Shown: piece by piece, positions 8,781 to 18,003 of the stretch | Layout of the letters: each line of letters starts with the position of its first letter | How positions within the stretch are numbered: position 1 is the first letter of the stretch | NCBI GenBank assembly: GCA_021838785.1 | Contig: JAKCCV010000017.1 | Location: forward strand, 19,431 to 83,430 | Origin: Acidobacteriota bacterium | GTDB lineage: Bacteria > Acidobacteriota > Terriglobia > UBA7540 | DNA: 64,000 nt | Direction: 5' to 3' | The notes under the pieces: model-generated | The model's input: the letters and a program-made list of their open reading frames with translations, nothing else | Told to the model about the DNA's origin: nothing | Database searches by the model: none | Position numbers and translations under genes: made by a program

Positions 8781-10166
8781 ATGGCGGCGCATTCGCCGGA
8801 AAAATTAAACGAGGATGTCCTGCGGCCGCTGGTCCGCACGTCATGGCGCTTTTATCTGACGGGCGGAATTTTGGCGAGCATTGTCCTGGCGGCACTCGCG
8901 GCCTTTATCTATCAGGTATATACGGGCATTGGTGTTTCGGGCCTCGACCGACCGGTTTTTTGGGGATTTTATATCACCAATTTCGTCTTTTGGATCGGCA
9001 TCAGCCATGCCGGAACGCTGATTTCGGCGATTTTACGCCTCACCGACGCGCGCTGGCGGCGGCCCGTGACCCGTTGCGCGGAAGCCATCACCGTGTTTGC
9101 CTTGTTGATTGGCGGCATGTTCCCCATCATTCACCTGGGGCGTCCCTACTTGTTCTTTTGGCTCTTTCCCTATCCGAGCGAGCGGGGCATTTGGCCGAAT
9201 TTCCACTCTCCGCTGCTTTGGGATGCCTTCGCCATTAGCACCTATCTGACGGGCAGCAGCATTTTCCTCTATTTGCCAACCATTCCCGACTTCGCGCTGG
9301 TGCGGGACAAGGCCCAGGGCTGGCGAAAAAAGTTCTACGGATTTTTGTCGCTTGGCTGGACCGGCACGCCGAAGCAGTGGCATCGCTTGGAAATGGCCAT
9401 GCGCATTATGGCGGTGGTGATTTTGCCGGTGGCCGTCTCCGTGCACACGATTGTTTCTTGGGATTTCGCCATGGCGCCGGTGCCGATGTGGCACTCCACG
9501 GTGTTTGGCCCGTATTTTGTTGCGGGCGCCATTTTCAGTGGCATTGCCGCGCTCATCATTGCCATGGCCATCCTCCGCAAAGCGTTTCACCTGGAGGAAT
9601 ATCTGACGCCGTTCCACTTTGACAAGCTGGGCAAGCTGCTGCTGATGATGAGCCTGGTGTGGGCGTACTTTATCATCGCCGAACGGTTGACGGTTTGGTA
9701 CGGCAACGAGTCGCCGGAGATGGCGGTTTACTGGTCCACCCAGCAGGGGCGCTTTACGCATCTATTCTGGTTCATGGTGATTTGCAACCTGGCGGTGCCG
9801 TTCTTGATTCTTTCCATCAAGCAATTTCGCAACACCATTACTGGTCCGGTGATTGCCTCCACCACGGTCGTTATTGGCATGTGGATTGAGCGGTTCTTGA
9901 TTATCGTCCCGCCGCTCGAGCGAAAGTATTTGCCGTATAGCTGGGGCACTTACCGGCCCTCCTGGGTTGAAATCACGATTACGGCAGGCACCTTCGCGGC
10001 GATGGCTTTGCTCTACATGATCTTTTCGAAGCTGGTGCCGATCATTTCAGTATGGGAGATGAAGTTGGGCTGGCAGCAGGAAGGCGAAGTACCTCGGGCG
10101 GTCGCCTCCCAGGCTCCGCTGCCGCAATTGGCGCCGAGGGCCGACCTGCCGGCGGCGGGGAACTGA
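8781..10166 (+). CDS. actC: NrfD/PsrC-like membrane subunit ActC
   Basis: A 461-residue integral membrane protein with about ten hydrophobic segments, matching the NrfD/PsrC family length for ActC (the shorter eight-helix PsrC form is about 320 residues). Early features such as GFYITNFVFWIGISHAGT and a conserved HLGRP near residue 117 are family-like; these helices hold the quinol site in related complexes. It starts at the stop codon of the ferredoxin gene with no gap, which points to coupled translation. No second NrfD gene (ActF) follows, unlike many complex III operons. Confidence 0.9.
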   Translation: MAAHSPEKLNEDVLRPLVRTSWRFYLTGGILASIVLAALAAFIYQVYTGIGVSGLDRPVFWGFYITNFVFWIGISHAGTLISAILRLTDARWRRPVTRCAEAITVFALLIGGMFPIIHLGRPYLFFWLFPYPSERGIWPNFHSPLLWDAFAISTYLTGSSIFLYLPTIPDFALVRDKAQGWRKKFYGFLSLGWTGTPKQWHRLEMAMRIMAVVILPVAVSVHTIVSWDFAMAPVPMWHSTVFGPYFVAGAIFSGIAALIIAMAILRKAFHLEEYLTPFHFDKLGKLLLMMSLVWAYFIIAERLTVWYGNESPEMAVYWSTQQGRFTHLFWFMVICNLAVPFLILSIKQFRNTITGPVIASTTVVIGMWIERFLIIVPPLERKYLPYSWGTYRPSWVEITITAGTFAAMALLYMIFSKLVPIISVWEMKLGWQQEGEVPRAVASQAPLPQLAPRADLPAAGN

Positions 10167-10226
10167 AGCGCACCGGGTCTCGGCCGGCCGCGAAGGCCCG
10201 GCGTGAAGTCAACAAGGAAGGAAGCT

Positions 10227-10751
10227 ATGAGAGCCGTCTATGGTCTTTATCCCGATCCGGCAGCGGCCGAGCGCGCCATGAAACGCCTTCGCGCCAGCGG
10301 TTCGACGCTCGGCTTCGATGCGCGCCACATCTGCTTGGCGGCTTCCGAGCCGCTGGACGAATTCGATCTTGGCTGGAAGGACCAGAAAACGCCCATGCCG
10401 TGGCTGGCGGCCTTGGGAGGGTTGATTGGCGGCACTTCCGGTTATTTCTTGGTTTCTCTGACGCAACGGGCCTATCCGCTGCCCACCGGCAACATGCCGA
10501 TTGTGGCTCTTTGGCCGACCGGCATCGTGGTTTATGAAATGACCATGTTGGGCGCCATCTTGACGACGTTCATCTCATTGCTCGTGAGCGCGCGCCTGCC
10601 CCATTGGAGCAAAGGGGTGTACGATCCCGCCGTCTCGGAGGGTAAAATCCTTGTGGGGGTCGTGAACCCCAGCCAGGCGACGCATGACGAGCTGGTCAAG
10701 ACCCTTCGGGAAGCAGGTGCAGAAGAGGTGAAAGATTTTCCGTCAAGTTAG
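10227..10751 (+). CDS. actD: DUF3341 protein, alternative complex III subunit ActD
   Basis: A 174-residue protein with two membrane helices in the middle (about 53-72 and 95-118) flanked by soluble ends, the usual DUF3341/ActD layout. The N-terminus MRAVYGLYPDPAAAERAMKR is a ferredoxin-like fold opening seen in this family, and the C-terminus has a matching segment with SQATHDELVKTLREAGAEEV. The start at ATG 10227 is backed by the ribosome site AAGGAAGGAAG; an upstream GTG at 10203 has none. ActD is a structural membrane subunit without cofactors. It lies between ActC and the monoheme cytochrome, the normal order. Confidence 0.88.
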   Translation: MRAVYGLYPDPAAAERAMKRLRASGSTLGFDARHICLAASEPLDEFDLGWKDQKTPMPWLAALGGLIGGTSGYFLVSLTQRAYPLPTGNMPIVALWPTGIVVYEMTMLGAILTTFISLLVSARLPHWSKGVYDPAVSEGKILVGVVNPSQATHDELVKTLREAGAEEVKDFPSS

Positions 10752-10788
10752 GCCGCTCCACGCCATCTAACTATCTATGGAGGAAATG

Positions 10789-11172
10789 ATGCAAAAAAAT
10801 CCTAACCGACGTTGGTTCGAAGCCGCTGCCGTGGCCGTAGCGGTGATGTTCCCGCTGTTGCTGGTGGCGGCGGCCAAAAAGGGATCTTCCGCCTCCAGCG
10901 GCTCGGTGAAAAAGGGCAAGGCCCTTTTCGACCAAAATTGCAGCCTGTGCCACTTCCCCAATCAAACCACCACCAAAATCGGGCCAGGCTTGAAGGGTCT
11001 GTTCAAGCGCAAAACCCTTCCCATCAGCCATAAGCCGGTGACGGTGGCCAACGTGCGCGACCAAATCTTGAATGGAAGTCCGTCCGCCAAGCCGATGCCT
11101 ATGCCTTCCTTCAAATCCAAGTTGAGCGCGAAGGACATCGCCGATCTGATCGCCTACCTGAAAACGCTCTGA
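10789..11172 (+). CDS. actE: Monoheme cytochrome c, ActE-like subunit
   Basis: A 127-residue exported class I cytochrome c. It has a basic N-terminus, a hydrophobic signal or anchor (about 9-28), the heme site CSLCH (51-55), and a likely axial methionine in the PMPMPSF segment. I prefer ATG 10789 because GGAGG lies 5 nt upstream; ATG 10777 and ATG 10786 overlap that site. It closes the operon 37 nt after actD. In alternative complex III ActE receives electrons near ActA and hands them to a terminal oxidase. No oxidase genes follow here, so they must lie elsewhere. Confidence 0.85.
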   Translation: MQKNPNRRWFEAAAVAVAVMFPLLLVAAAKKGSSASSGSVKKGKALFDQNCSLCHFPNQTTTKIGPGLKGLFKRKTLPISHKPVTVANVRDQILNGSPSAKPMPMPSFKSKLSAKDIADLIAYLKTL

Positions 11173-11302
11173 GGTTCGCAAAACGGGACGGGCTTGGGCA
11201 ATTTGTTGGGGCGGGCGTTCGCTCGACGCGCGGCGGACGGAAGCTCGGCGCGGTCGCTGCCGAAGCCCCGGCTTGTGGTGCGTGCTTTCGCTTACCCTTC
11301 GC

Positions 11303-11908
11303 TCACCGCGCCCATTCGGAAGTGGCAACCTGGGTGGTGATTAATCGCCCACCGGCGGCCACCACCTCCTCGATGGATCGTCGCCCGCCTTCGGGCGTAA
11401 TGGCCCGGATAGCGTCGGTCACCAAATCCACCTGAAAGCCTCGCTGCAGCAGAGAGCGCGCGGTGCTTTGGACGCAATAATCCGTCGCCACACCAAAAAC
11501 CACGAAGCGGCGCGGCGCGAGCCCGCGAAGGATGGCGTCAAAGTTCACATTGGTGGTGGCGTCATATTCTTGCTTTTCAATCACCATCTGGCGCGGCCAG
11601 GTTTCGGGCTGCGAGAACGCGCCCGGACGGTTCGGAACAATCATGGCATCCGGCAAATCGGTTGCCGGAATGCGGCGTTGGCCGGGCGTTCCGACCACGC
11701 AGTGTGGCGGCCATTCGCGGAAAGAAGGGTCATCCGAGGGATGAGCGTCGGCCGAGGAGAGCAGGGGGATGCCGCGCTCGACGGCAAAGCGAACCAATTT
11801 TTCGAGGTTCGGAATGATACGCTCGGCGCCCGGGACGTAGAGGCTGCCGGTGGGTAGCATGAAATCGGCCTGAGTATCCACGTCGAAGAAGGCGACCGAG
11901 ACTCCCAT
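11303..11908 (-). CDS. pncA: Nicotinamidase-like cysteine hydrolase
   Basis: A 201-residue isochorismatase-fold hydrolase. The catalytic triad is readable as D11 (VDTQADF), K112 (VIEKQEY) and C145 (ATDYCVQS). Metal-site residues of PncA are mostly present (D54 and H56 in SADAHP, H69 in WPPHCVVGT), though the usual third ligand position reads D. The WP-HCV-GT-G segment is typical of nicotinamidases rather than other family members. The gene lies 12 nt after a nicotinate phosphoribosyltransferase gene in the same direction, so the pair would convert nicotinamide to nicotinate and then to nicotinate mononucleotide. A GGGAG ribosome site precedes ATG 11908. Confidence 0.78.
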   Translation of the reverse strand: MGVSVAFFDVDTQADFMLPTGSLYVPGAERIIPNLEKLVRFAVERGIPLLSSADAHPSDDPSFREWPPHCVVGTPGQRRIPATDLPDAMIVPNRPGAFSQPETWPRQMVIEKQEYDATTNVNFDAILRGLAPRRFVVFGVATDYCVQSTARSLLQRGFQVDLVTDAIRAITPEGGRRSIEEVVAAGGRLITTQVATSEWAR

Positions 11909-11920
11909 GTTGGTCTCCCG

Positions 11921-13291
11921 TCAGGGGCTAGCGGACGGCGCGGAGGGCTGCAGGTGCTCTTCCCGCACCTGCTCGAGCAACCGCTCAAGAGCCGGGCTTT
12001 TCCGCACCGGATAGCGAGGCGCGTTGTGGAGGGCATGATAGGCCACGGGCAGGCGATCGAGTTCGCGGAGGGTGCGCGTCCGAAGTTCCGCCGTCGGCGC
12101 GGGCGCCGTCAGGCGCCGTCCCTCCCGCATGGCGGGCTGAAGTAGCGGCGTTCCTTCAGGAAAATTTTCCGTGGCACGCGCAAGAACGTCGTAAGCGTAG
12201 GGTCCAAGGCGCGGGAAACGGAAAATTTGCTTTTTACCCGGTGAATAGACCTTTTCCTCGCTGAGTTTGGTTTGGTACTCCCGACGTCCGTTTTGTTCAG
12301 TTTCGACCAATTTATAAACCACGCCCAGCGCGGGAAAATCTTTGGAGGTGGCGAGTTCGGTCCCAACGCCGAAGGCGTCAATCGGTGCTCCCTCCCGCAC
12401 GAGGCTTTCGATCTTCTCTTCGTTTAGATCGCCACTGGCCACAATGATGGTGCTCTGCAGGCCGCCTTGGTCGAGAATCTTGCGGACTTGTCGGCTTTTC
12501 TCGAGCAGATTGCCGCTGTCCAACCGCACGCCGGCGATTTTTCTGCCGAGCGAAACGGCCGTGCGCGCTCCCATGAGCGAATCATAGGTATCAATCAAAA
12601 GGATGGCGTTCTCCGGAAAGGTTTGGGTCAGCGCTTCAAAGCTTTCCCGCTCGCTGGGAAAGATTTGCGTCCAGGAATGCGCGGCGGTGCCCGCCAGGGG
12701 GATGTTGTAGCGCCGTCCGGCCTCCACATTGGAGGTGGCGGCGCAGCCGCCGACATAGGCGGCGCGAGCGGCACGCACGCCCGCTTCGGGGCCGTGGGCG
12801 CGGCGCGTGCCAAACTCCAACACAGCCCGCCCCGCCGCCGCGCGAACCACGCGCGCCGCCTTTGAGGCAATCAACGTTTCAAAGTTGATAACCGAGAGCA
12901 GATAAGTCTCGACGATTTGCGCTTCAAGAATCGGGGCCGTCACCTGCAGAATCGGCTCCTCGGCAAAGATGAGCGAGCCTTCCGGAACCGCCATGACGTC
13001 GCCGCCAAAACGAAACGCTTTCAAATAATCAAAAAACGAGCTCGACACGCTTTGGAAGACAGGTTGGGAGCGGAGAAACCGAATGTCGTCGTCGGTGAAG
13101 TGGAGATTTTCCAGATAGTCGAGCGCAGCTTCAATTCCCGCCGCGACCAAATAAGCCCGGCTGGGCGGCAAATGGCGCACAAAAAGTTCAAACGTGGCCC
13201 GGCAGTTGACGCGGTGCTCAAAATAACCGGCCGCCATCGTCAGCTCGTAGAGGTCAACCAGAAGCGCCGATGGGGTTTCGCTGCGTTCCAT
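11921..13291 (-). CDS. pncB: Nicotinate phosphoribosyltransferase
   Basis: A 456-residue enzyme of the NAPRTase family that makes nicotinate mononucleotide from nicotinate and PRPP with ATP. Family motifs seen are LYELTMAAGYF near the start, EFGTRRAHG, the GTAAHSW loop with the conserved histidine, LIDTYDS, VRLDSGNL and ASGDLNE followed by FGVGTEL. Length is normal. It is the promoter-proximal gene of the two-gene NAD salvage unit. ATG 13291 has no clear Shine-Dalgarno site, but the residues after it match the usual N-terminus of the family. Confidence 0.92.
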   Translation of the reverse strand: MERSETPSALLVDLYELTMAAGYFEHRVNCRATFELFVRHLPPSRAYLVAAGIEAALDYLENLHFTDDDIRFLRSQPVFQSVSSSFFDYLKAFRFGGDVMAVPEGSLIFAEEPILQVTAPILEAQIVETYLLSVINFETLIASKAARVVRAAAGRAVLEFGTRRAHGPEAGVRAARAAYVGGCAATSNVEAGRRYNIPLAGTAAHSWTQIFPSERESFEALTQTFPENAILLIDTYDSLMGARTAVSLGRKIAGVRLDSGNLLEKSRQVRKILDQGGLQSTIIVASGDLNEEKIESLVREGAPIDAFGVGTELATSKDFPALGVVYKLVETEQNGRREYQTKLSEEKVYSPGKKQIFRFPRLGPYAYDVLARATENFPEGTPLLQPAMREGRRLTAPAPTAELRTRTLRELDRLPVAYHALHNAPRYPVRKSPALERLLEQVREEHLQPSAPSASP

Positions 13292-13475
13292 GATGGATGA
13301 TCAAGCCGGTCGGGCCGGCGGACCCGCGTGTCCGCACTGCCGCTCCTACCGGCCCCTTCTTGCGGCGGCCTCACGGGCGACGGTCGCAGGGCGTCACTTT
13401 GATTCCCGAGCCCGGTTGCCCTCTTTGGCGCCTGCCCGCGAATTCGCCTCGCCCGCAGTTCGACGCGGAGAGAAT
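13292..13475. other. Intergenic, upstream of pncB
   Basis: The whole space between pncB and the galactosidase gene is about 440 nt; the middle of it holds the small gene at 13476-13679. This part should carry the pncB promoter, but I find no convincing -35/-10 pair and no other gene. Confidence 0.4.
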
Positions 13476-13679
13476 TCAGGGTTCACTCCGTGCAACCCGC
13501 GGGATCGGGGCGCGGTATTCCCAATCTGAGGTCACGGCCACCTTGTAGCGAAATAGCTTGCAGGCCGTGCAAAGCTGCGCTCGCAAGAACCGCGTCGGCA
13601 AGTCCTGCCAGCGATGCGGGCAACTTCCCGCCAGCGGTTTCTCGAACTCGGCCACGCCGAGGTCAAGGTTCGTTCTCAT
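13476..13679 (-). CDS. Small Cys/His protein of unknown function
   Basis: A 67-residue frame starting at ATG 13679, with GAGG 6 nt upstream. The protein holds a zinc-ribbon-like arrangement: CPHRW at about 20-24 and CTACK at about 40-44, joined by a basic, hydrophobic stretch (LPTRFLRAQL). Codon use is like that of neighbouring genes, with strong G/C in third positions. It could bind one zinc through C, H and the CxxC pair. I do not recognise a named family. It stands between pncB and the alpha-galactosidase gene, all on the same strand, and no role follows from that. A chance open frame is possible at this length. Confidence 0.45.
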   Translation of the reverse strand: MRTNLDLGVAEFEKPLAGSCPHRWQDLPTRFLRAQLCTACKLFRYKVAVTSDWEYRAPIPRVARSEP

Positions 13680-13734
13680 CCGCATCCTCAAGAGCCGAGA
13701 GCGGAGGCGCGAAGCTTCGTGGGCCTCTCTCGGT

Positions 13735-14907
13735 CTATTCTGATTTTACCCTAACCAAGACCACGCCGTGACGTGGAACCTGGGCCGTGTAGCTGCCGTG
13801 AAAGGTTCCGAGATTTTTGTGCAGCCACAGGTCGCGCACCGAGACTGAGGGCCCCAGGCCCAACTGTTTGAACTTGACCGTCACGGGCATGGTGGATTCG
13901 CCGGCATTGAACAATCCGACGCCATAGCTGCCGTCCGCAAGCGGCTTGGCCCAAACCTCGAGCGGCCCTTCCTGGCTGATCCGATATCCTTCCACGCCCT
14001 TTGGGTCCTGATCGAGAGCAATCACTTCCTTGTTCGTCAGGATGGAAAGGATCTGGGGCGACATGTGCGTCAGATCGTTGCCGGCAATCAGGGGCGCCGC
14101 CAAAAGGCACCACAGGCTCATGTGGAACTTATCTTCGGTAAGGCTCATGCGGCCGTTGCCGACTTCCAGCATGTCGGGGTCATTCCAGTGGCCGGGGCCA
14201 GCGTATTTGCCGAGACCTTGCTGCCCAAAGCCGATGAAGACCATGCGGGTAAAATTCGGTTGGATGTCGCCGGTGGTTCGCCAGAGATTCGCTCCCACCG
14301 ACGGTCCCCATTGCCACACGCGATTCATGCCGTATTGACAAAGGCTGAAGACAATGGGGCGGCCGGTTTTGACCAAGGCGTCGTGCATTTGTTTATAGAC
14401 GCGGGGCATGGCGGAGAGCGGATAGATTTCCCGCGCGCTGCACCAATCGTACTTGAGATAATCAATGCCCCACCGCGCGTAGGTATCCGCATCCTGCTGG
14501 ACGTGGCCGTAGCTGCCGGTGTAGCCGGCGCAGGTTTTGGGGCCGGGCGAGGAATAAATGCCCAGTTTCAATCCCAGGCTGTGAACGTAATCGGCAAGCG
14601 CCTTCATGTTGGGAAAACGGCTGTTGGGGTGAATAAAGCCTTTGGCGTCGCGCTGGCCCTGCCAACAATCGTCAATGTTGACGTAGGTATAACCCGCCGC
14701 CTTCATGCCATTGGTGGCCATGGCCTTGGCCTGGGCGCGCACGACGGCCTCGCTGACCGTGCAGTGAAAATGATTCCAACTATTCCAACCCATGGGCGGC
14801 GTGGCCGCCAACGGGACGCTCTGCGCCTGAGCCGCGCCCACGCCGAGGGCCAGCGCCAACACCACGCCGAACCATGCCTGCTTCGACCGTTTTTGGAATT
14901 GTTTCAT
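13735..14907 (-). CDS. Secreted alpha-galactosidase, GH27
   Basis: A 390-residue glycoside hydrolase family 27 enzyme with a Sec signal peptide (cleavage near AQA-QS). Typical segments are TPPMGWNSWNHFHC, YVNIDDCW, the nucleophile in YLKYDWC (D154) and the acid/base in RTTGDI (D214). The C-terminal part is the usual beta-sandwich domain. Two starts are possible; I take ATG 14907 (MKQFQKRS) because AAAGG lies 9 nt upstream and the signal peptide is then normal, though ATG 14916 is nearly as good. It would release terminal alpha-galactose from plant oligosaccharides or galactomannan in the periplasm or outside the cell. Confidence 0.93.
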   Translation of the reverse strand: MKQFQKRSKQAWFGVVLALALGVGAAQAQSVPLAATPPMGWNSWNHFHCTVSEAVVRAQAKAMATNGMKAAGYTYVNIDDCWQGQRDAKGFIHPNSRFPNMKALADYVHSLGLKLGIYSSPGPKTCAGYTGSYGHVQQDADTYARWGIDYLKYDWCSAREIYPLSAMPRVYKQMHDALVKTGRPIVFSLCQYGMNRVWQWGPSVGANLWRTTGDIQPNFTRMVFIGFGQQGLGKYAGPGHWNDPDMLEVGNGRMSLTEDKFHMSLWCLLAAPLIAGNDLTHMSPQILSILTNKEVIALDQDPKGVEGYRISQEGPLEVWAKPLADGSYGVGLFNAGESTMPVTVKFKQLGLGPSVSVRDLWLHKNLGTFHGSYTAQVPRHGVVLVRVKSE

Positions 14908-15056
14908 GTGAAACATCCTTTCCCCCAATAAGAGTTATCAAGTGACTGGCAGAGGCGTAGTGTAATACCGCTTTCGCCTCGAAGTCCAACGGAGAAATAG
15001 CGCGCGAGCAGGTATTCGGCCATGATGCGGACACCTGCCCATGCCGGCGCGGGGCT

Positions 15057-16112
15057 TCACCCGAGCGCGTTTTTCCACCACTCGATGGCCTGAAGCCAGA
15101 GACCCTTCGATGCCGGGTCGCTCGGAACCGACTCGGCAAAGCGAAGCAGCGCTTCGGTTGCGCTCGCGTCATCCAAGGCAATCGAGCGGGGCAAGAACGG
15201 GGCAAGGCGAAAATAAGCGCCAGTGGCGGAATCCTGCGAGCGGCCGACGTTCAGGATCCGCCGGCACTGGTAATCGGCAACCTCCATCATTCCGTCGAGC
15301 ACGAGATCCGGAAACACCTTGTGGCACAGCCACTGCACATCCCCCCAATTCATGGATTGGCCCCGGATAAAATTCCGATTCTCTCCGGTGCCGAGTGAAA
15401 AGAGCCGGACATTTTGGAGAGCTTGGCCGCCGGTGTCGGCATCGAGCGCTTGGGCGAGCGCAGCCATGCTCGGATTGTTCGCCACCATGCCGCCGTCAAT
15501 GAACCCTTGATAGACTGGCAAATAAGTGGGAGCGGCGGTGGTGCGCAGTGCCACGTCCACAACCGGTTGTTCCAAGTCGGGATTGGGGCGGCCACGATTG
15601 AACTCAAAGTTATTAAAAAATTTGGGCTTCCACAAGACAACGTTTTGCTCCACGCCGGCAAGCTCAAAGGTCGGCACCAAGACTTTACGGGGAATGTCCC
15701 CGAGCCTGGGATCTTTACGGTTGAGGGCAGCGTCAAAGGTCTGCTGCAAGATTCTTTTGAGGGCCGTGTTGGAGTAGCGGGCTCGGACAAGTCCAACGGC
15801 CTGGCGAAACCATCGGCAGCGGCTAGGAAAAATTTGCTCGGCGTGGTCGCGGTAGAGCGCCACCAACTCGGCGGGTGCAAGGCCCGAAGCCAGCCCCAGC
15901 GCAAGGATGGCACCTGTTGAAGTTCCGGCAAATAACCGGACGTTGGAAATGAAACGCTGAAAGCCTTGCGCCGAGAGGCTGGCCTCGAGCATCTCGAGCA
16001 GCTTGGCGGCGTAAAGGCCCCGCACGCCACCTCCATCTACGCTGAGGATGAGATAGGGATGTCTTAGGCTGGGCGATGACGATGGGCCGTCGGTTTCGGG
16101 CGAAGGTACCAT
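15057..16112 (-). CDS. Patatin-like phospholipase
   Basis: A 351-residue patatin-fold lipid acyl hydrolase. It has the oxyanion-hole motif DGGGVRG (26-32), the nucleophile elbow GTSTG with Ser65, and the catalytic Asp in IDGGMVANNPS (D206), so the Ser-Asp dyad is complete. I chose ATG 16112, which has GGGAGGA 6 nt upstream; a frame reaching 16223 adds unrelated residues. There is no signal peptide, so the enzyme is probably cytoplasmic or membrane-associated. Neighbours do not suggest a defence system: no nucleotidyltransferase is adjacent. A housekeeping phospholipase role is most likely. Confidence 0.88.
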   Translation of the reverse strand: MVPSPETDGPSSSPSLRHPYLILSVDGGGVRGLYAAKLLEMLEASLSAQGFQRFISNVRLFAGTSTGAILALGLASGLAPAELVALYRDHAEQIFPSRCRWFRQAVGLVRARYSNTALKRILQQTFDAALNRKDPRLGDIPRKVLVPTFELAGVEQNVVLWKPKFFNNFEFNRGRPNPDLEQPVVDVALRTTAAPTYLPVYQGFIDGGMVANNPSMAALAQALDADTGGQALQNVRLFSLGTGENRNFIRGQSMNWGDVQWLCHKVFPDLVLDGMMEVADYQCRRILNVGRSQDSATGAYFRLAPFLPRSIALDDASATEALLRFAESVPSDPASKGLWLQAIEWWKNALG

Positions 16113-16507
16113 TCGATCCTCCCGCGTGTGGTTGGGATTATCGCACTCCACGTCGCCTTGAGCGACCTCTTTATACCGGCGCCTCTTGGGCGGGGGCTTA
16201 AGCGCGCCACGGGCCGAGATCAAGGTCGCGGTTGCGGGTCAGGGCTGAAGTGGCTCGCCGGCGCGAAAGGTCGGCGCGGACCCCACCATTGAGCCGCAGC
16301 GGCTCGGCCACTCCGTACCACCGTCGAGCGTGTATCATTAGATTGAGGGTCGAGGCGAGCTGCGGCCAGGCGGTCGAGAACGGCTCACCGGGCACGAGCG
16401 CGACGCGAGATATGCGGAGCGACGGAGCGAAACCGCTCGGCGGGGAGACGAGGCATTGTCATCCCGCGCAGGTTGGACATCCGTCGGGTAAGCAAGCGAG
16501 GCAATCC
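16113..16507. other. Intergenic region between divergent genes
   Basis: This 395-nt stretch separates the patatin gene (minus) and the protoporphyrinogen oxidase gene (plus). Open frames in both directions enter it, but none has a ribosome site or family-like sequence. A TATCAT at 16333-16338 has no matching -35. I see no RNA gene or repeat. Confidence 0.45.
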
Positions 16508-17983
16508 GTGAATACCAGTTCTGATCGGCGGCGTATTGCGGTCATTGGGGGAGGTATTTCCGGGCTGGCCGCGGCCTACGAGCTGACTCGTGCGCGGCGG
16601 GCGGGCGCTCCGATTGAAGAATGTCTCTTTGAAGCTAGCCCTCGCCTGGGCGGAGTAATTCGCACCGAGCGGCAAGACGGTTTTATCCTCGAAGGCGGGC
16701 CCGACAGCTTTTTAACCGAAAAACCGGATGCTGCGGAACTCGCGCGGGAGCTGGGGCTCGGCTCGGCCCTGGTCGGTTCCAACGACCGCGAGCGGCAGAC
16801 TTATATCCTGCATCGCGGGCGGCTGGTCCCGCTGCCGGACGGCATGATGCTCATGGTGCCGACACGTCTGTGGCCCGCACTCACCACGCCGCTCATTTCC
16901 TTCACGGGGAAACTGGCTGTTGCCCGAGAGCGGTTCCAAAGGATCCAACCTGCCCTCCGCCGCGACGAAGATGAAACGGTAGCCAGTTTTGTGCGGCGAC
17001 ACTTTGGCCAAGAGATTCTCGAAAATATCGCGGATCCGTTATTGGCCGGTGTCTATGGCGGTGACAGTGAAACGCTGAGCGCGCCGGCAACGCTGCCGCG
17101 CTTTTGGGAGATGGAACAAAAGCATGGGAGTTTGGTGAAGGCGGCGCTCGAAGCTCGGCGAAGACGACGCGCCTCGGGGCGAGGAAGCGCGGAGTCGCAT
17201 CCTTTGTTTACAACCCCGCAGGGTGGGTTGGAGCAATTGGTCCAGCGACTGGCGCAGGAACTTGAGCCGAGCAAGGTATTGTTGGGGCGAAAGGTGGCGG
17301 CGCTTGAGCCCGCGCAAGACAGCGGAGGCGGTTATCTTGTGCGCCTCGAGGGCGAAGAGCCTTACGCGGCGGAGGCGGTGATTCTGGCGCTGCCGGCGCA
17401 CGAGGTGGTGCGCTTGGCGCGGCGGCTCGAACCCGCGATTGAGGGGCTCGAGGCCGTGCCGTACAGCTCGGCTGTGACGGTTTCGCTCGCCTACGCGAAG
17501 AAAGATCGGTTGCCGCCGGGTTTTGGTTTTCTGGCGCCGAAAAAGGAAGGGCGAAGAATGCTGGCCTGCACGTTTGTCCACGCAAAGTTTCCGGGACGAG
17601 CACCAGAAGGTCGGGCTCTGCTGCGCTGCTTCTTCGGTGGGGCGCGCGACCCGGCGGTGGTGAGCCTGAACGATGCCGAACTGGTGGACATCGCATGCGA
17701 GGAATTACGGGCGATTTTGAGCCTAAGAGCCTCGCCGCTTTTCGCCCGGGTCTTCCGGTCGCCCCGCGCCATGCCGCAATACACGGTGGGACATGCGGCG
17801 CGGATTCGACAAATTCAGGAACGGCTCCGCCCGGAACGCGGCCTGTTCCTGGCAGGCAATGCGTACGCCGGCATCGGCATTCCGGATTGCATCCGCAGTG
17901 GAGGCGAGGCCGCGCGACGCGCGGTCGAGGCAGTTTGCTCCGACCAACGGGCGGCGGAGAGCGGAGCGCGAGCCGGGGGATGA
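16508..17983 (+). CDS. hemG: Protoporphyrinogen/coproporphyrinogen oxidase
   Basis: A 491-residue FAD-dependent amine-oxidase-fold enzyme. It opens with the Rossmann motif IAVIGGGISGLAAAYEL and continues with VIRTERQDGFILEGGPDSF, the substrate-side segment typical of HemG/HemY. The C-terminus has the second FAD contact LFLAGNAYAGIGIPDCI. The start is taken as GTG 16508, with GAGG upstream; the longer frame before it is not family-like. It oxidises a porphyrinogen late in heme synthesis. Whether it uses protoporphyrinogen or coproporphyrinogen cannot be told from sequence alone. Its position before the nuo operon fits heme demand by the respiratory chain, but other heme genes are absent here. 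Confidence 0.9.
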   Translation: MNTSSDRRRIAVIGGGISGLAAAYELTRARRAGAPIEECLFEASPRLGGVIRTERQDGFILEGGPDSFLTEKPDAAELARELGLGSALVGSNDRERQTYILHRGRLVPLPDGMMLMVPTRLWPALTTPLISFTGKLAVARERFQRIQPALRRDEDETVASFVRRHFGQEILENIADPLLAGVYGGDSETLSAPATLPRFWEMEQKHGSLVKAALEARRRRRASGRGSAESHPLFTTPQGGLEQLVQRLAQELEPSKVLLGRKVAALEPAQDSGGGYLVRLEGEEPYAAEAVILALPAHEVVRLARRLEPAIEGLEAVPYSSAVTVSLAYAKKDRLPPGFGFLAPKKEGRRMLACTFVHAKFPGRAPEGRALLRCFFGGARDPAVVSLNDAELVDIACEELRAILSLRASPLFARVFRSPRAMPQYTVGHAARIRQIQERLRPERGLFLAGNAYAGIGIPDCIRSGGEAARRAVEAVCSDQRAAESGARAGG

Positions 17984-18003
17984 AAATTTTCCGGCTTCGC
18001 CGC

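Noticed and set aside
15057..16112. Patatin-like protein as a CBASS (CapV-type) defence effector
   Set aside because: No cyclic-nucleotide synthase, ubiquitin-like or other defence gene is adjacent. The neighbours are metabolic.
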